Shown here piece after piece: positions 7,681 through 16,356 of a stretch of 17,937 nucleotides of DNA. The translations under genes were made by a program, and so were the position numbers. The notes under the pieces are model-generated. The model was not told the DNA's origin, ran no database searches, and saw only the letters and a list, made by a program, of their open reading frames with translations. Within the stretch, counting starts at the first letter, position 1; every line of letters starts with the position of its first letter. This stretch comes from Flavobacteriaceae bacterium (GTDB lineage Bacteria; Bacteroidota; Bacteroidia; Flavobacteriales; Flavobacteriaceae): positions 74,740 to 92,676 of the forward strand of contig PABM01000031.1 of NCBI GenBank assembly GCA_002702745.1. The letters run 5' to 3'.

Positions 7681-7710
7681 AAAAAAAGCCCACAAATGTG
7701 GGCTTTTTTT
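7681..7710. terminator. Bidirectional intrinsic terminator between the OmpA gene and uvrD
   Basis: Seven A (7681-7687), then GCCCAC (7688-7693), a four-base loop AAAT (7694-7697), GTGGGC (7698-7703) and seven T (7704-7710). The stem is perfect and flanked by A and T runs, so it works as a rho-independent terminator from either side. It ends transcription of the OmpA gene (stop at 7664) and of the convergent uvrD, whose own TAA stop (7711-7709) lies partly inside the T run. Confidence 0.93.
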
Positions 7711-9964
7711 ATGAAATAATTTCAAGCCTTGAAAATCTAAGTAAAAGTTTTTTAAGACCGTCCTTTTCGAATTTTATTTCAGCTTTTCTATCCCCTCCTT
7801 GACCTTCTATAGAAACAACCTCACCTTTACCAAATCTTTCATGGATAACTATATTTCCTACAACTAATCTATTATCAAAAAGATTAGATTTGGAAGAGGA
7901 TGATTTAAGTTTAATAAAATTTTTAGAGGGTCTAATCTCTGGCTTTTTATATCTTATTTCAACTTTATTGAATTGGGATTTTTGAGAAAAATCTTTACTT
8001 ATATGTCTTTGAATCACATTATTTTGTAAATACTCCACCTTAATTTCATCAATAAATCTACTTTTTTCCGAATCTACAGGCTTACCCCATCTATATCTTG
8101 AAAGTACATATGAAAGGTAGATTTTCTTTTCAGCTCTGGTGAGGGCTACATAAAAAAGTCTTCTTTCTTCTTCTAACTCAGTTCTAGAGTTTAAATTCAT
8201 AGCACTTGGAAACAAATTTTCTTCTAATCCAACTATATATACATACGGAAATTCTAGTCCTTTAGCTAAATGAACTGTCATCAATGATACCTTGTTTTTG
8301 TCATTTGTGTCATTGTCTTGATCTGTTGCTAATGCAACATCCTGTAAAAAGGATGAAACAGAAGTCTGACTTTTTTCATTATTTTCAATAAAATCTTTTA
8401 TTCCATTAAGTAATTCCTCGATATTTTGAATCCTGTTTATACCCTCTAGAGATTCATCATTTTTATATAAATTATATAACTCCGATTGCTTAAGCACTTC
8501 TTTTGTAATATCAAAAACATCTGAATGTTCTAATTTATTCTTAATAGATTCAATCATTATCACAAAATCCAAAAGCTTATTTTTTGTTGAATTATTAATA
8601 ATTTCAGATGATTTCAGATGATTTTTAATAAAAATATAATCCGAAACTGAACTATTTTTAGCCTCAATAGCAATTTTATTTAGGGTGGTTTGACCTATAC
8701 CCCTGGCAGGAAAATTTATTATCCTTTTAAAAGCCTGTTCATCATCTGGATTGATCAATAATCGTAAATATGCTAGTACATCTTTAATCTCTTTTCTTTG
8801 ATAAAATGAAAGGCCACCATATACTCTGTATGAAATATTCTTTTTTCTGAGTGCATCCTCGAAAGAACGAGACTGAGCATTGGTTCTATATAAAATTGCG
8901 AAATCACTGTTTTTTAATTGACTTTGCATTTTATTTTCAAAAATTGAACTAGCGACAAACCTTCCTTCTTCTCCATCTGTCAACAGCTTATTTACACTTA
9001 TTTTTTCACCTGATTCATTTTCTGTCCAAACATTTTTCTTTAGTCTTTTCTGATTATTTTCAATTAAGCTATTAGCAGCATTAACTATATTTTTAGTTGA
9101 TCTATAGTTTTGTTCTAATCTGAAAATTTTTGAATCTGGAAAATCTTTTTGAAAATTTAAAATATTATTAATATTTGCCCCGCGGAAACTATAAATACTT
9201 TGCGCATCATCTCCTACAACACATATATTTTGAAATTTATCTGAAAGTGCTCTAATAATTAAATATTGTGAATGATTTGTGTCTTGATATTCGTCTACAA
9301 GAATATATTTAAAAATATTTTGATACTTAGATAGTGTGTCTGGATAACTATTAAGCAGTTCATTAGTTTTTAAGAGAAGATCATCAAAGTCCATTGCACC
9401 TGCCCTAAAACACCTTTCAACGTATTCATTATATATTTGATAGAATTTGGATCTATTTGAAATTTTATCAGACAATAACAGCTCTTCATTGTTTAAATAG
9501 TCTTCAGTTGTAATAAAGCTGTTTTTCATCGAAGATATTCTTGAAAAAATTGATTTATACTTATATTGATCTTTGTCTAGATTAAACTCTTTAATTATCC
9601 TTGATACCAGCTTTTGAGAGTCATCAGAGTCATAAATTGTAAAATTTGAGGTATATCCAATTTTATGTGCTTCTATTCTTAATATTCTAGCAAAAACCGA
9701 GTGAAATGTACCCATCCATAAATTTTTTGCTTCATTCCCAACTATTGTTGCGATTCTTTCTTTCATTTCTTTTGCAGCCTTATTTGTGAAAGTTAAAGCA
9801 AGTATATTGAAAGGGTCTACACCTTCTGTCATTAAATAGGCAATTTTATAAGTCAAAACCCTGGTCTTACCAGAACCAGCTCCAGCAATCACTATCATAG
9901 GACCATCCATCTGTAGTGTTGATTCTAACTGAGAATTATTTAGGTTATTTAAAAAATCTTTCAA
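7709..9964 (-). CDS. uvrD: UvrD/PcrA-type superfamily 1 DNA helicase
   Basis: A 751-residue 3'-5' ATP-dependent DNA helicase for repair and removal of stalled complexes. Superfamily 1 motifs are complete: Walker A AGAGSGKT (27-34), motif Ia TFTNKAAKEM, motif II VDEYQDT (223-229), motif III GDDAQSIYSFRG, motif IV LEQNYRST, motif V MTVHLAKGLEFP and motif VI YVALTRAEKK. A Ser-rich linker (KLKSSSSKSN) leads to a C-terminal Tudor-like segment, VGNIVIHERFGKGEV, which in PcrA/UvrD contacts RNA polymerase. The start is a TTG at 9964-9962: the stop-free frame upstream holds only CAA CAA ATT ATC CCA, and the resulting N-terminus (KDFLNNLNNSQLES) matches what the family usually shows before the Q-motif. 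A 10-base tandem repeat lies at 8601-8620. It is divergent from recG across 106 bases. Confidence 0.95.
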   Translation of the reverse strand: MKDFLNNLNNSQLESTLQMDGPMIVIAGAGSGKTRVLTYKIAYLMTEGVDPFNILALTFTNKAAKEMKERIATIVGNEAKNLWMGTFHSVFARILRIEAHKIGYTSNFTIYDSDDSQKLVSRIIKEFNLDKDQYKYKSIFSRISSMKNSFITTEDYLNNEELLLSDKISNRSKFYQIYNEYVERCFRAGAMDFDDLLLKTNELLNSYPDTLSKYQNIFKYILVDEYQDTNHSQYLIIRALSDKFQNICVVGDDAQSIYSFRGANINNILNFQKDFPDSKIFRLEQNYRSTKNIVNAANSLIENNQKRLKKNVWTENESGEKISVNKLLTDGEEGRFVASSIFENKMQSQLKNSDFAILYRTNAQSRSFEDALRKKNISYRVYGGLSFYQRKEIKDVLAYLRLLINPDDEQAFKRIINFPARGIGQTTLNKIAIEAKNSSVSDYIFIKNHLKSSEIINNSTKNKLLDFVIMIESIKNKLEHSDVFDITKEVLKQSELYNLYKNDESLEGINRIQNIEELLNGIKDFIENNEKSQTSVSSFLQDVALATDQDNDTNDKNKVSLMTVHLAKGLEFPYVYIVGLEENLFPSAMNLNSRTELEEERRLFYVALTRAEKKIYLSYVLSRYRWGKPVDSEKSRFIDEIKVEYLQNNVIQRHISKDFSQKSQFNKVEIRYKKPEIRPSKNFIKLKSSSSKSNLFDNRLVVGNIVIHERFGKGEVVSIEGQGGDRKAEIKFEKDGLKKLLLRFSRLEIIS
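8601..8620. repeat. 10-base perfect tandem repeat inside uvrD
   Basis: The unit ATTTCAGATG occurs twice without interruption. It encodes part of KNHLKSSEII in UvrD. The unit is not a multiple of three, so loss or gain of one copy would shift the helicase frame. Two copies only, so chance is the first explanation. Confidence 0.7.
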
Positions 9965-10053
9965 TGGGATAATTTGTTGTTAAATTAAATATTGTTTAAC
10001 ATAAATATTAATATTCATTTAGTTAGTTATAAACAAAAATCAATAATTAAAAT

Positions 10054-10069
10054 ATCTTAAATTTAAGAT
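10054..10069. promoter_or_regulatory. Perfect 16-base palindrome before recG, candidate operator
   Basis: ATCTTAAATTTAAGAT is its own reverse complement over all 16 bases and ends one base before the recG GTG start, inside the 106-base divergent uvrD-recG spacer. Such symmetry suits a dimeric DNA-binding protein. The core TAAATTTA (10058-10065) also differs from the TAnnTTTG -7 consensus by one base; if used as a promoter, it would start the transcript at or very near the GTG. No known regulator can be assigned from the sequence. Confidence 0.45.
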
Positions 10070-10070
10070 T

Positions 10071-12176
10071 GTGAATAATGATATTTTAAATACCCCTATA
10101 GAATTTTTAAAAGGTGTAGGTCCAAACAGGGCAAAACTTATTAAAGATGAACTAAAGATTTCAAATTTTAAAGATTTACTTTTTCATTTTCCATATCGTT
10201 ATATTGATAAAACCAAATATCACAAGATATCTGAATTAGACAGCATAAGCTCAGAAATTCAATTAATTGGGGAGATTAAAGAACTTAAAGAAGTTGGAAT
10301 TGGATCAAAAAAACGATTGGTTGGCAGTTTTTCTGATAAAACAGGAACAATTCAATTAGTTTGGTTCAAAACAAATAAATGGCTTATAGAATCTATTAAA
10401 TTGAATAAAACATATATTCTTTTTGGAAAGATTAATAACTTTAAGGGAATTAAATCAATCCCTCATCCAGAACTTGAAGCATACAATAAAGATAATCTTA
10501 GTAAAAGAACAAGTTTATTTGGAGTTTACCCATCAACTGAAAATTTAAACAAAAAAGGTGTAACTAATAGGGTTTTCACAAAATTAATTGAAGAACTTTT
10601 AATTAAGATCAATAATTATATAGAAGAAAATTTACCCAAATATATTATCGATAAATACAAATTAATGGATAGAAGAAGATCGATAATTTGTGTTCATAAA
10701 CCAAGGTCATCCAGTGAATTAAAACTAGCCATTAACAGATTAAAATTTGAAGAAATTTTTTATCTGCAAATAAGACTTATAAAAAAGAATTTACTCAGAA
10801 AAGAAAGGATTAAAGGATATCCATTTGGTAAAATTGGTGATAAGTTTGAGAATTTTTATAATAATGAATTGAAATTCGATTTAACCAATGCTCAGAAAAG
10901 AGTTATCAAAGAAATTAGAAAGGACCTAGGTAATGGAGCCCAAATGAACAGACTACTTCAAGGAGATGTGGGTTCAGGAAAAACAATTGTGGCATTCATG
11001 TCAGCATTAATTGCCATTGGAAACGGATTCCAGGCATGTATTATGACTCCAACTGAAATTTTGTCATATCAACATTATAATAAGTTTAAAGAATTTTGTA
11101 ATATATTGAATATCAGTATAAAAACACTTACTGGATCAAGTAAAGCTTCATATAAAAAAGACATTAAAGAAAGCTTAAAAAGAGGTGAAATAGATCTTCT
11201 TATAGGTACTCACGCATTAATTTATGATAATGTTGAATTTAAAAATCTAGGATTAGCGATAATAGATGAACAACATAAATTTGGTGTAGCCCAAAGAAGT
11301 AGGTTATGGCACAAAAACAAACTACCTCCTCACATTCTAATTATGACTGCTACCCCAATTCCAAGAACATTAGCAATGTCAGTCTATGGAGATCTAGATA
11401 TGTCAATAATTGACGAACTACCTCCAGGTCGTAAATACATTAACACAATTCATCAAACGCATAACCAAAAGCTTAAATTAATCGATTTTTTAAAAAATGA
11501 AATTAAAAAAGGTAGACAAGCCTATGTTGTATACCCACTTATTAAAGAAAGTGAGAAGCTAGATTTCAAAGACCTCATGGATGGATATCAAACTTTTTCC
11601 AGAGATTTTCCAATGCCAAAATATCAAATATCCATTGTACATGGTAAAATGAATAATGAAGACAAAGAATATGAAATGCAGCGATTCATTGAAAACAAAA
11701 CACAAATATTAGTTTCAACAACAGTAATTGAAGTTGGTGTTGACATTCCAAATGCAACAGTTATGATTATTGAAAGTGCCGAAAGGTTTGGTTTATCTCA
11801 ACTACATCAACTCAGAGGTAGAGTCGGAAGAGGTCAGCACAAAAGCTATTGCTACCTAATCACTGGTCATAAAAAAACTAAGGAAAGTAAGATTAGAATG
11901 GAAACAATGGTAAATACTAATGATGGATTTATTATTGCTGAAAAAGACTTAGAATTAAGAGGCCCTGGTAACATAATGGGTACACAACAGAGTGGAGAAA
12001 TGCCTTTGAGAGTAACAAATTTAATTTCTGACACTAAGTTAATTTTAAAAGTTAGAAAATTGGTTAAGAAAATACTTTCAAAAGATGCTAACCTTCGAAA
12101 TATAAATAATTCTCTGATCCTAAAAACACTAAAAAATAACATTCAAAAAAAAGATATTTGGGAATATATAAGCTAA
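10071..12176 (+). CDS. recG: RecG, ATP-dependent branch-migrating DNA helicase
   Basis: A 701-residue RecG, full length, which remodels stalled forks and Holliday junctions. The N-terminus TPIEFLKGVGPNRAKLI (about 8-24) and an OB-fold wedge domain (about 60-150) precede the motor: Walker A GDVGSGKT (298-305), DEQH box at 399-402, TATPIPRTLAMSVYGDLD (motif III), then STTVIEVGVDIPNATVM and QLRGRVGRG (motif VI), and the RecG-specific C-terminal EKDLELRGPGNIMGTQQSG. The start is a GTG at 10071; the nearby ATG (10078) is out of frame, and the GTG gives the usual short leader before the conserved helix. No exact TAnnTTTG promoter is visible upstream; a 16-base palindrome abuts the start. No obvious terminator follows; pheT lies 104 bases on with its own promoter. 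Confidence 0.96.
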   Translation: MNNDILNTPIEFLKGVGPNRAKLIKDELKISNFKDLLFHFPYRYIDKTKYHKISELDSISSEIQLIGEIKELKEVGIGSKKRLVGSFSDKTGTIQLVWFKTNKWLIESIKLNKTYILFGKINNFKGIKSIPHPELEAYNKDNLSKRTSLFGVYPSTENLNKKGVTNRVFTKLIEELLIKINNYIEENLPKYIIDKYKLMDRRRSIICVHKPRSSSELKLAINRLKFEEIFYLQIRLIKKNLLRKERIKGYPFGKIGDKFENFYNNELKFDLTNAQKRVIKEIRKDLGNGAQMNRLLQGDVGSGKTIVAFMSALIAIGNGFQACIMTPTEILSYQHYNKFKEFCNILNISIKTLTGSSKASYKKDIKESLKRGEIDLLIGTHALIYDNVEFKNLGLAIIDEQHKFGVAQRSRLWHKNKLPPHILIMTATPIPRTLAMSVYGDLDMSIIDELPPGRKYINTIHQTHNQKLKLIDFLKNEIKKGRQAYVVYPLIKESEKLDFKDLMDGYQTFSRDFPMPKYQISIVHGKMNNEDKEYEMQRFIENKTQILVSTTVIEVGVDIPNATVMIIESAERFGLSQLHQLRGRVGRGQHKSYCYLITGHKKTKESKIRMETMVNTNDGFIIAEKDLELRGPGNIMGTQQSGEMPLRVTNLISDTKLILKVRKLVKKILSKDANLRNINNSLILKTLKNNIQKKDIWEYIS

Positions 12177-12221
12177 CAATATCGTCTGCATAATTTCAAT
12201 AGATATAAATTATAATAAAAC

Positions 12222-12258
12222 TTTTGATTTTATTAGATTAATAGTATTGTTATATTTG
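12222..12258 (+). promoter_or_regulatory. Bacteroidota-type promoter for pheT
   Basis: TATATTTG at 12251-12258 fits the -7 consensus TAnnTTTG exactly. A TTTTG at 12222-12226 is the best -33 candidate, with a spacer of 24 bases, slightly long. The -7 element ends 22 bases before the pheT ATG, the same distance as in the E1 promoter, and predicts a leader of about 15 bases. This leaves no room for a T-box or peptide-coding attenuator. Confidence 0.55.
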
Positions 12259-12280
12259 CTACAAATTGAACTAATTTTTA

Positions 12281-14710
12281 ATGAAAATTTCCTACAATTG
12301 GCTTAAGGAGTACTTAGCTTTTGATGAAAATCATGAATCTATTGCTAATAAATTGACTTCGTTAGGTCTTGAAGTTGAAGGAATAACAAAATTTGAATCT
12401 ATTCCAGGTGGTTTAGAAGGGATTGTTGTAGGGAAAACCCAATCGATAAAAAAACACCCAAATGCAGATAGACTTAAAATTACAACAGTTGACATTGGCG
12501 AGGATGAACCTCTGCAAATTGTTTGTGGAGCTCCAAATGTAGATAAAAACCAAACTGTAGCTGTTGCCACGGTCGGAACAGCACTCTACCCTAATAAAGA
12601 AAAAGTAAAAATAAAAAAAAGCAAGATTAGAGGTGAAATTAGCAATGGTATGATTTGTGGTCAAGATGAGTTGAATTTAGGAGAATATGATGACGGAATA
12701 ATGATTCTTGATGATACACTAAAAGTAGGTACTCCCCTTTCTAAAATTTATAAGATTGAATTTGATTGGATTTATGAAATTGGACTAACCCCTAATAGAG
12801 CTGATGCAATGGGTCATCTTGGTGTAGCAAGAGATCTAAAAGCCAAGCTTACACAAGAAGGGCAAAATTTAGAACTAAAAACTCCACCTGTAAGTAACTT
12901 TTCGATAGATAAAAGAACAAAAAATATCAAAATCAATATTGAAGATAGTTTATCAACACCCAGATATTGCGGGATTGTGATGGAGAATATTAAAGTTGAG
13001 GATTCTCCAAAATGGCTTCAAAATAAAATTATTTCAATTGGATTATCTCCAATTAACAATATTGTTGACATAACAAACTATGTGATGCACGATATTGGTC
13101 AACCTCTACATGCATTTGATTATGATAAGATTAATGATCAAACAATTAATGTAAAGAAATATAAGAAAGAACTGAAATTCAAAACACTAGATGAGGTAGA
13201 GAGAATAATTAGCCCGAACGACTTAACAATTTCTGATTCAAAACATCCTCTATGTTTAGCAGGAATTTTTGGAGGATTTGATTCAGGTATTTCATATGAA
13301 ACTAACTCAATATTTATTGAAAGTGCATTTTTTGACCCAGTAACGGTAAGAAAAAGTGCAAAACATCATAATTTAAGTACAGACTCATCATATATGTTTG
13401 AGAGAGGAATAGATCCAAATACCACTAAATACGCTCTAAAAAGAGCAGTGTTGATGATTAAAGAAATTTGCAATGGCTCTTTAGTTTCTAGTGATTTAAT
13501 TGATCTTTACCCAAAACCTTTAGAAGACGCTCAAATCATATTAGGCTTTGAGAAAATCGAAAAAATTATTGGTAAAAAAATTAAAAAGGAAGTAATTAAA
13601 AATATTATTAGCTCTTTAGATATTAAAATCAATAGTATTACCGAATCTAATTTAGGCCTATCAATTCCTTATTACCGAAATGATGTTAAAAGGGAAGCTG
13701 ATGTTATCGAAGAAATATTAAGAATATACGGATATGATAATATCGACTCAGCAACAAAAATAAATCAATCAATTATTCTTGAAAAAAATAATTATAAAAA
13801 TAAAATAATTGATTCAATTTCTAACCATCTTGTCTCTGTTGGTTTTTATGAAATAATGACTAATTCATTGGTTTCCGTGAAAAAAAATAAGCTCAATAAT
13901 GATTTAAAAAATCTAAAAAATGTTGAAATGCTAAATTTCTCAAGCATTGACCAGTCACAACTTCGAAATTCTATGATTTTTTCTGGATTAGAAGTGATTA
14001 AATATAATGTGAACAGAAAGAAAATTGATTTAAAATTATTTGAATTTGGTAAGGAATATCATAAAACTGATGACGGAAAGTATATTGAGATTGAAAAGCT
14101 AGCGATATTTATACACGGACCTAAAAGCAATCAGCATTGGAATAACTCTGAAAAAAAATCTGATTATTATTTTTTAAAAGGAATAGTAAAGTCTCTAACA
14201 GATAGAATAGGATTTAATAATGTTAAAACAAAACCAATTGTATCTCATAATATTTCTGTGGGGGAAACAATTTCTTACAATAAATCTGAAATATTAAATT
14301 TTGGTATTATCAACAAAGATATTTGCAAATTTTTTGATTTAGATGAGGATGTTTTATATGCAGAAATGGACATAAATACAATTTTAAATAAATTTTCAAA
14401 TAAACCTGCTCAGTTTCAAAGCATTTCAAAGTTTCCCGAAGTTAACAGAGATTTATCAATTTTAATTGATTCTGATATCAAATTTGAAAATATTTATAAA
14501 GTTTCAAAACAAATAAATCAAAAACTCATTAAAGAAATTACTTTATTTGATGTTTATGAGGGTAAAAATCTTCCAAAAAACAAAAAAAGCTACGGTATAT
14601 CTTTCAAAATGCAAGACAATGATAAAACATTATCTGAAGCTGAAATTGAATCTGTTATGAGTAATATTACAAGTAAATTGAAAAAAGAATTTAATGCAGA
14701 ATTAAGATAA
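12281..14710 (+). CDS. pheT: Phenylalanine-tRNA ligase beta subunit (PheT)
   Basis: An 809-residue PheT of normal length, the tRNA-recognising and editing half of the (alpha beta)2 synthetase that charges tRNA-Phe. Domains in order: an EMAP/tRNA-binding OB domain at about 40-150 (HPNADRLKITTVDIG, IVCGAPNV), the B3/B4 editing domain with LTPNRADAMGHLGVARDL near 170-185 and NIVDITNYVMHDIGQPLHAFD near 260, the B5 domain (about 405-480, ending VIEEILRIYGYDNI), the catalytic-like core, and a C-terminal FDX-ACB anticodon-binding domain (about 710-809, SKFPEVNRDLSILID). The alpha subunit gene pheS is not adjacent; unlinked pheS and pheT are usual in Bacteroidota. The ATG at 12281 sits 22 bases after a -7 element. 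The TAA stop directly abuts the stop of the convergent ABC-F gene. Confidence 0.96.
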   Translation: MKISYNWLKEYLAFDENHESIANKLTSLGLEVEGITKFESIPGGLEGIVVGKTQSIKKHPNADRLKITTVDIGEDEPLQIVCGAPNVDKNQTVAVATVGTALYPNKEKVKIKKSKIRGEISNGMICGQDELNLGEYDDGIMILDDTLKVGTPLSKIYKIEFDWIYEIGLTPNRADAMGHLGVARDLKAKLTQEGQNLELKTPPVSNFSIDKRTKNIKINIEDSLSTPRYCGIVMENIKVEDSPKWLQNKIISIGLSPINNIVDITNYVMHDIGQPLHAFDYDKINDQTINVKKYKKELKFKTLDEVERIISPNDLTISDSKHPLCLAGIFGGFDSGISYETNSIFIESAFFDPVTVRKSAKHHNLSTDSSYMFERGIDPNTTKYALKRAVLMIKEICNGSLVSSDLIDLYPKPLEDAQIILGFEKIEKIIGKKIKKEVIKNIISSLDIKINSITESNLGLSIPYYRNDVKREADVIEEILRIYGYDNIDSATKINQSIILEKNNYKNKIIDSISNHLVSVGFYEIMTNSLVSVKKNKLNNDLKNLKNVEMLNFSSIDQSQLRNSMIFSGLEVIKYNVNRKKIDLKLFEFGKEYHKTDDGKYIEIEKLAIFIHGPKSNQHWNNSEKKSDYYFLKGIVKSLTDRIGFNNVKTKPIVSHNISVGETISYNKSEILNFGIINKDICKFFDLDEDVLYAEMDINTILNKFSNKPAQFQSISKFPEVNRDLSILIDSDIKFENIYKVSKQINQKLIKEITLFDVYEGKNLPKNKKSYGISFKMQDNDKTLSEAEIESVMSNITSKLKKEFNAELR

Positions 14711-16324
14711 TTAGCGCATATTAGCTCTTAGCTCTTTGATTTTATTATCATTCATATACTCGTCAAACTTCATATATCTATCAATTACTCCATTAGGGGT
14801 TAACTCTACGATTCTATTAGCAATTGTTTGAGCAAACTGGTGGTCATGAGTTGAAAATAAAACTGTCCCCTTAAATTTATTTAACGAATTATTAAAAGCG
14901 GTGATACTTTCAAGATCAAGATGATTTGTTGGCTCATCTAAAATTAAAACATTTCCTTTTTTCATCATCATCTTTGAAAGCATACACCTAACCTTTTCTC
15001 CACCAGAAAGCACTGTAGACTTTTTTAATGCCTCTTCACCTGAAAATATCATCTTTCCTAAAAAACCTCTTAAGTACACTTCTTCGCGCTCCTCCTCAGT
15101 TTGTGCCCAGTTTCTTAACCAGTCAACTAGCGAAATATTTTTATTAAAAAACTCACTATTATCTAAGGGTAGATATGAATGATTCGTTGTTACACCCCAT
15201 TTATAATTACCAGAATCAGCACTTAATTTTTCATTGATTATTTGGTAGAAGCTAGTTGTAGCCCTAGAATCTTTTGAGTAAAGTAAGACTTTATCACCTT
15301 TAACTAAATTAAGATCAATTTTACTAAATAATAATTCATCTTCAATTGACTTGGAAAGATTATCAATATTTAAAATTTGATCTCCGGCTTCTCTTTCTCT
15401 TTCAAATATTATAGCAGGATATCTTCTACTGGATGGTTTAATTTCATGAATATTTAATTTATCAATCATTTTCTTCCTGCTCGTTGCTTGTTTACTCTTT
15501 GCAACATTAGCGCTAAATCGAGCTATAAATTCTTCTAGCTCTTTCTTTTTTTCTTCAGCTTTTTTATTTTGTTGAGCCCTTTGTCTGGCTGCCAACTGAG
15601 AGGATTCATACCAAAAGGTATAATTACCTGAATAATGATTAATTTTTCCAAAGTCAATATCAGAAATATGTGTACATACTGAATCTAAAAAATGCCTATC
15701 GTGTGAAACGACTATTATACAATTATCAAAATTTGCTAAGTAATCCTCTAGCCAAGATATTGTTTCATAATCAAGGTCGTTGGTAGGCTCATCCATAACA
15801 AGCACATCAGGATTACCAAACAATGATTTAGCTAATAATATACGAACCTTAAGTTTAGGATCTACATCACTCATTTTTGATTGATGTAAGGATTCTTTTA
15901 TTCCTAAATTTGAAAGAAGAGATGCCGCATTACTTTCAGCATTCCAACCATCCATTTCCTCAAATTTAACCTGAAGAGATCCTATTTTTTCTGCATTTTT
16001 ATCTGAGTAGTTTTCATACAAAGAATCAATTTCTTTCTTAATTTCATATAATTTGATATCCCCCATAATAACTGTTTCCGATACAGAATTATCGTCAAAT
16101 ATTCGATGATCCTGTTCTAAAACAGACATTCTTTTTCCTGATTCAAGATGAACATGTCCTGATGTTGGGTCAATTTTACCACTTAATATCTTTAAAAAAG
16201 TTGATTTACCAGCACCATTAGCTCCAATGATACCGTAACAATTTCCATTATTAAAGGAGGTGTTTACATTGTCAAATAGGACTCTTTTACCGAACTGGAT
16301 AGATAAATTAGATACTGAAAGCAT
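14711..16324 (-). CDS. ABC-F ATPase, YbiT-like
   Basis: A 537-residue soluble protein with two ABC ATPase domains in tandem and no membrane segment; ABC-F proteins bind the ribosomal E site and help stalled or initiating ribosomes. Domain 1: Walker A GANGAGKST (34-42), Walker B with LVMDEPTNDLD, switch His in VVSHDRH. Its signature is not LSGGE but a PKLKVR segment, as in the YbiT branch. The charged linker ARQRAQQNKKAEEKKKELEE is the P-site tRNA interaction motif. Domain 2: the Walker A position reads YSKDSRATT (349-357) instead of GxxGxGK(S/T), while LSGGE (439-443), LILDEPTNHLDLES and STHDH are intact. The lost second P-loop is, to my recollection, also seen in flavobacterial relatives. 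The gene lies 32 bases after the transaldolase stop, behind a possible -7 element. Confidence 0.93.
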   Translation of the reverse strand: MLSVSNLSIQFGKRVLFDNVNTSFNNGNCYGIIGANGAGKSTFLKILSGKIDPTSGHVHLESGKRMSVLEQDHRIFDDNSVSETVIMGDIKLYEIKKEIDSLYENYSDKNAEKIGSLQVKFEEMDGWNAESNAASLLSNLGIKESLHQSKMSDVDPKLKVRILLAKSLFGNPDVLVMDEPTNDLDYETISWLEDYLANFDNCIIVVSHDRHFLDSVCTHISDIDFGKINHYSGNYTFWYESSQLAARQRAQQNKKAEEKKKELEEFIARFSANVAKSKQATSRKKMIDKLNIHEIKPSSRRYPAIIFEREREAGDQILNIDNLSKSIEDELLFSKIDLNLVKGDKVLLYSKDSRATTSFYQIINEKLSADSGNYKWGVTTNHSYLPLDNSEFFNKNISLVDWLRNWAQTEEEREEVYLRGFLGKMIFSGEEALKKSTVLSGGEKVRCMLSKMMMKKGNVLILDEPTNHLDLESITAFNNSLNKFKGTVLFSTHDHQFAQTIANRIVELTPNGVIDRYMKFDEYMNDNKIKELRANMR

Positions 16325-16344
16325 TTCAAATTTTTATTTGCCCG

Positions 16345-16352
16345 CAAAAATA
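16345..16352 (-). promoter_or_regulatory. Possible -7 element for the ABC-F gene
   Basis: On the minus strand TATTTTTG fits TAnnTTTG and ends 20 bases before the ABC-F ATG, close to the geometry of the E1 and pheT promoters. It begins 4 bases after the transaldolase stop codon. No TTG lies at the right distance for a -33 element, so this may be chance in AT-rich DNA; the gene could instead be served by the upstream SDR-transaldolase transcript. Confidence 0.35.
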
Positions 16353-16356
16353 GAAA

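Noticed and set aside
12177..12280. A T-box, riboswitch or attenuator before pheT
   Set aside because: The probable leader is about 15 bases and the spacer shows no hairpin or Phe-rich leader peptide.
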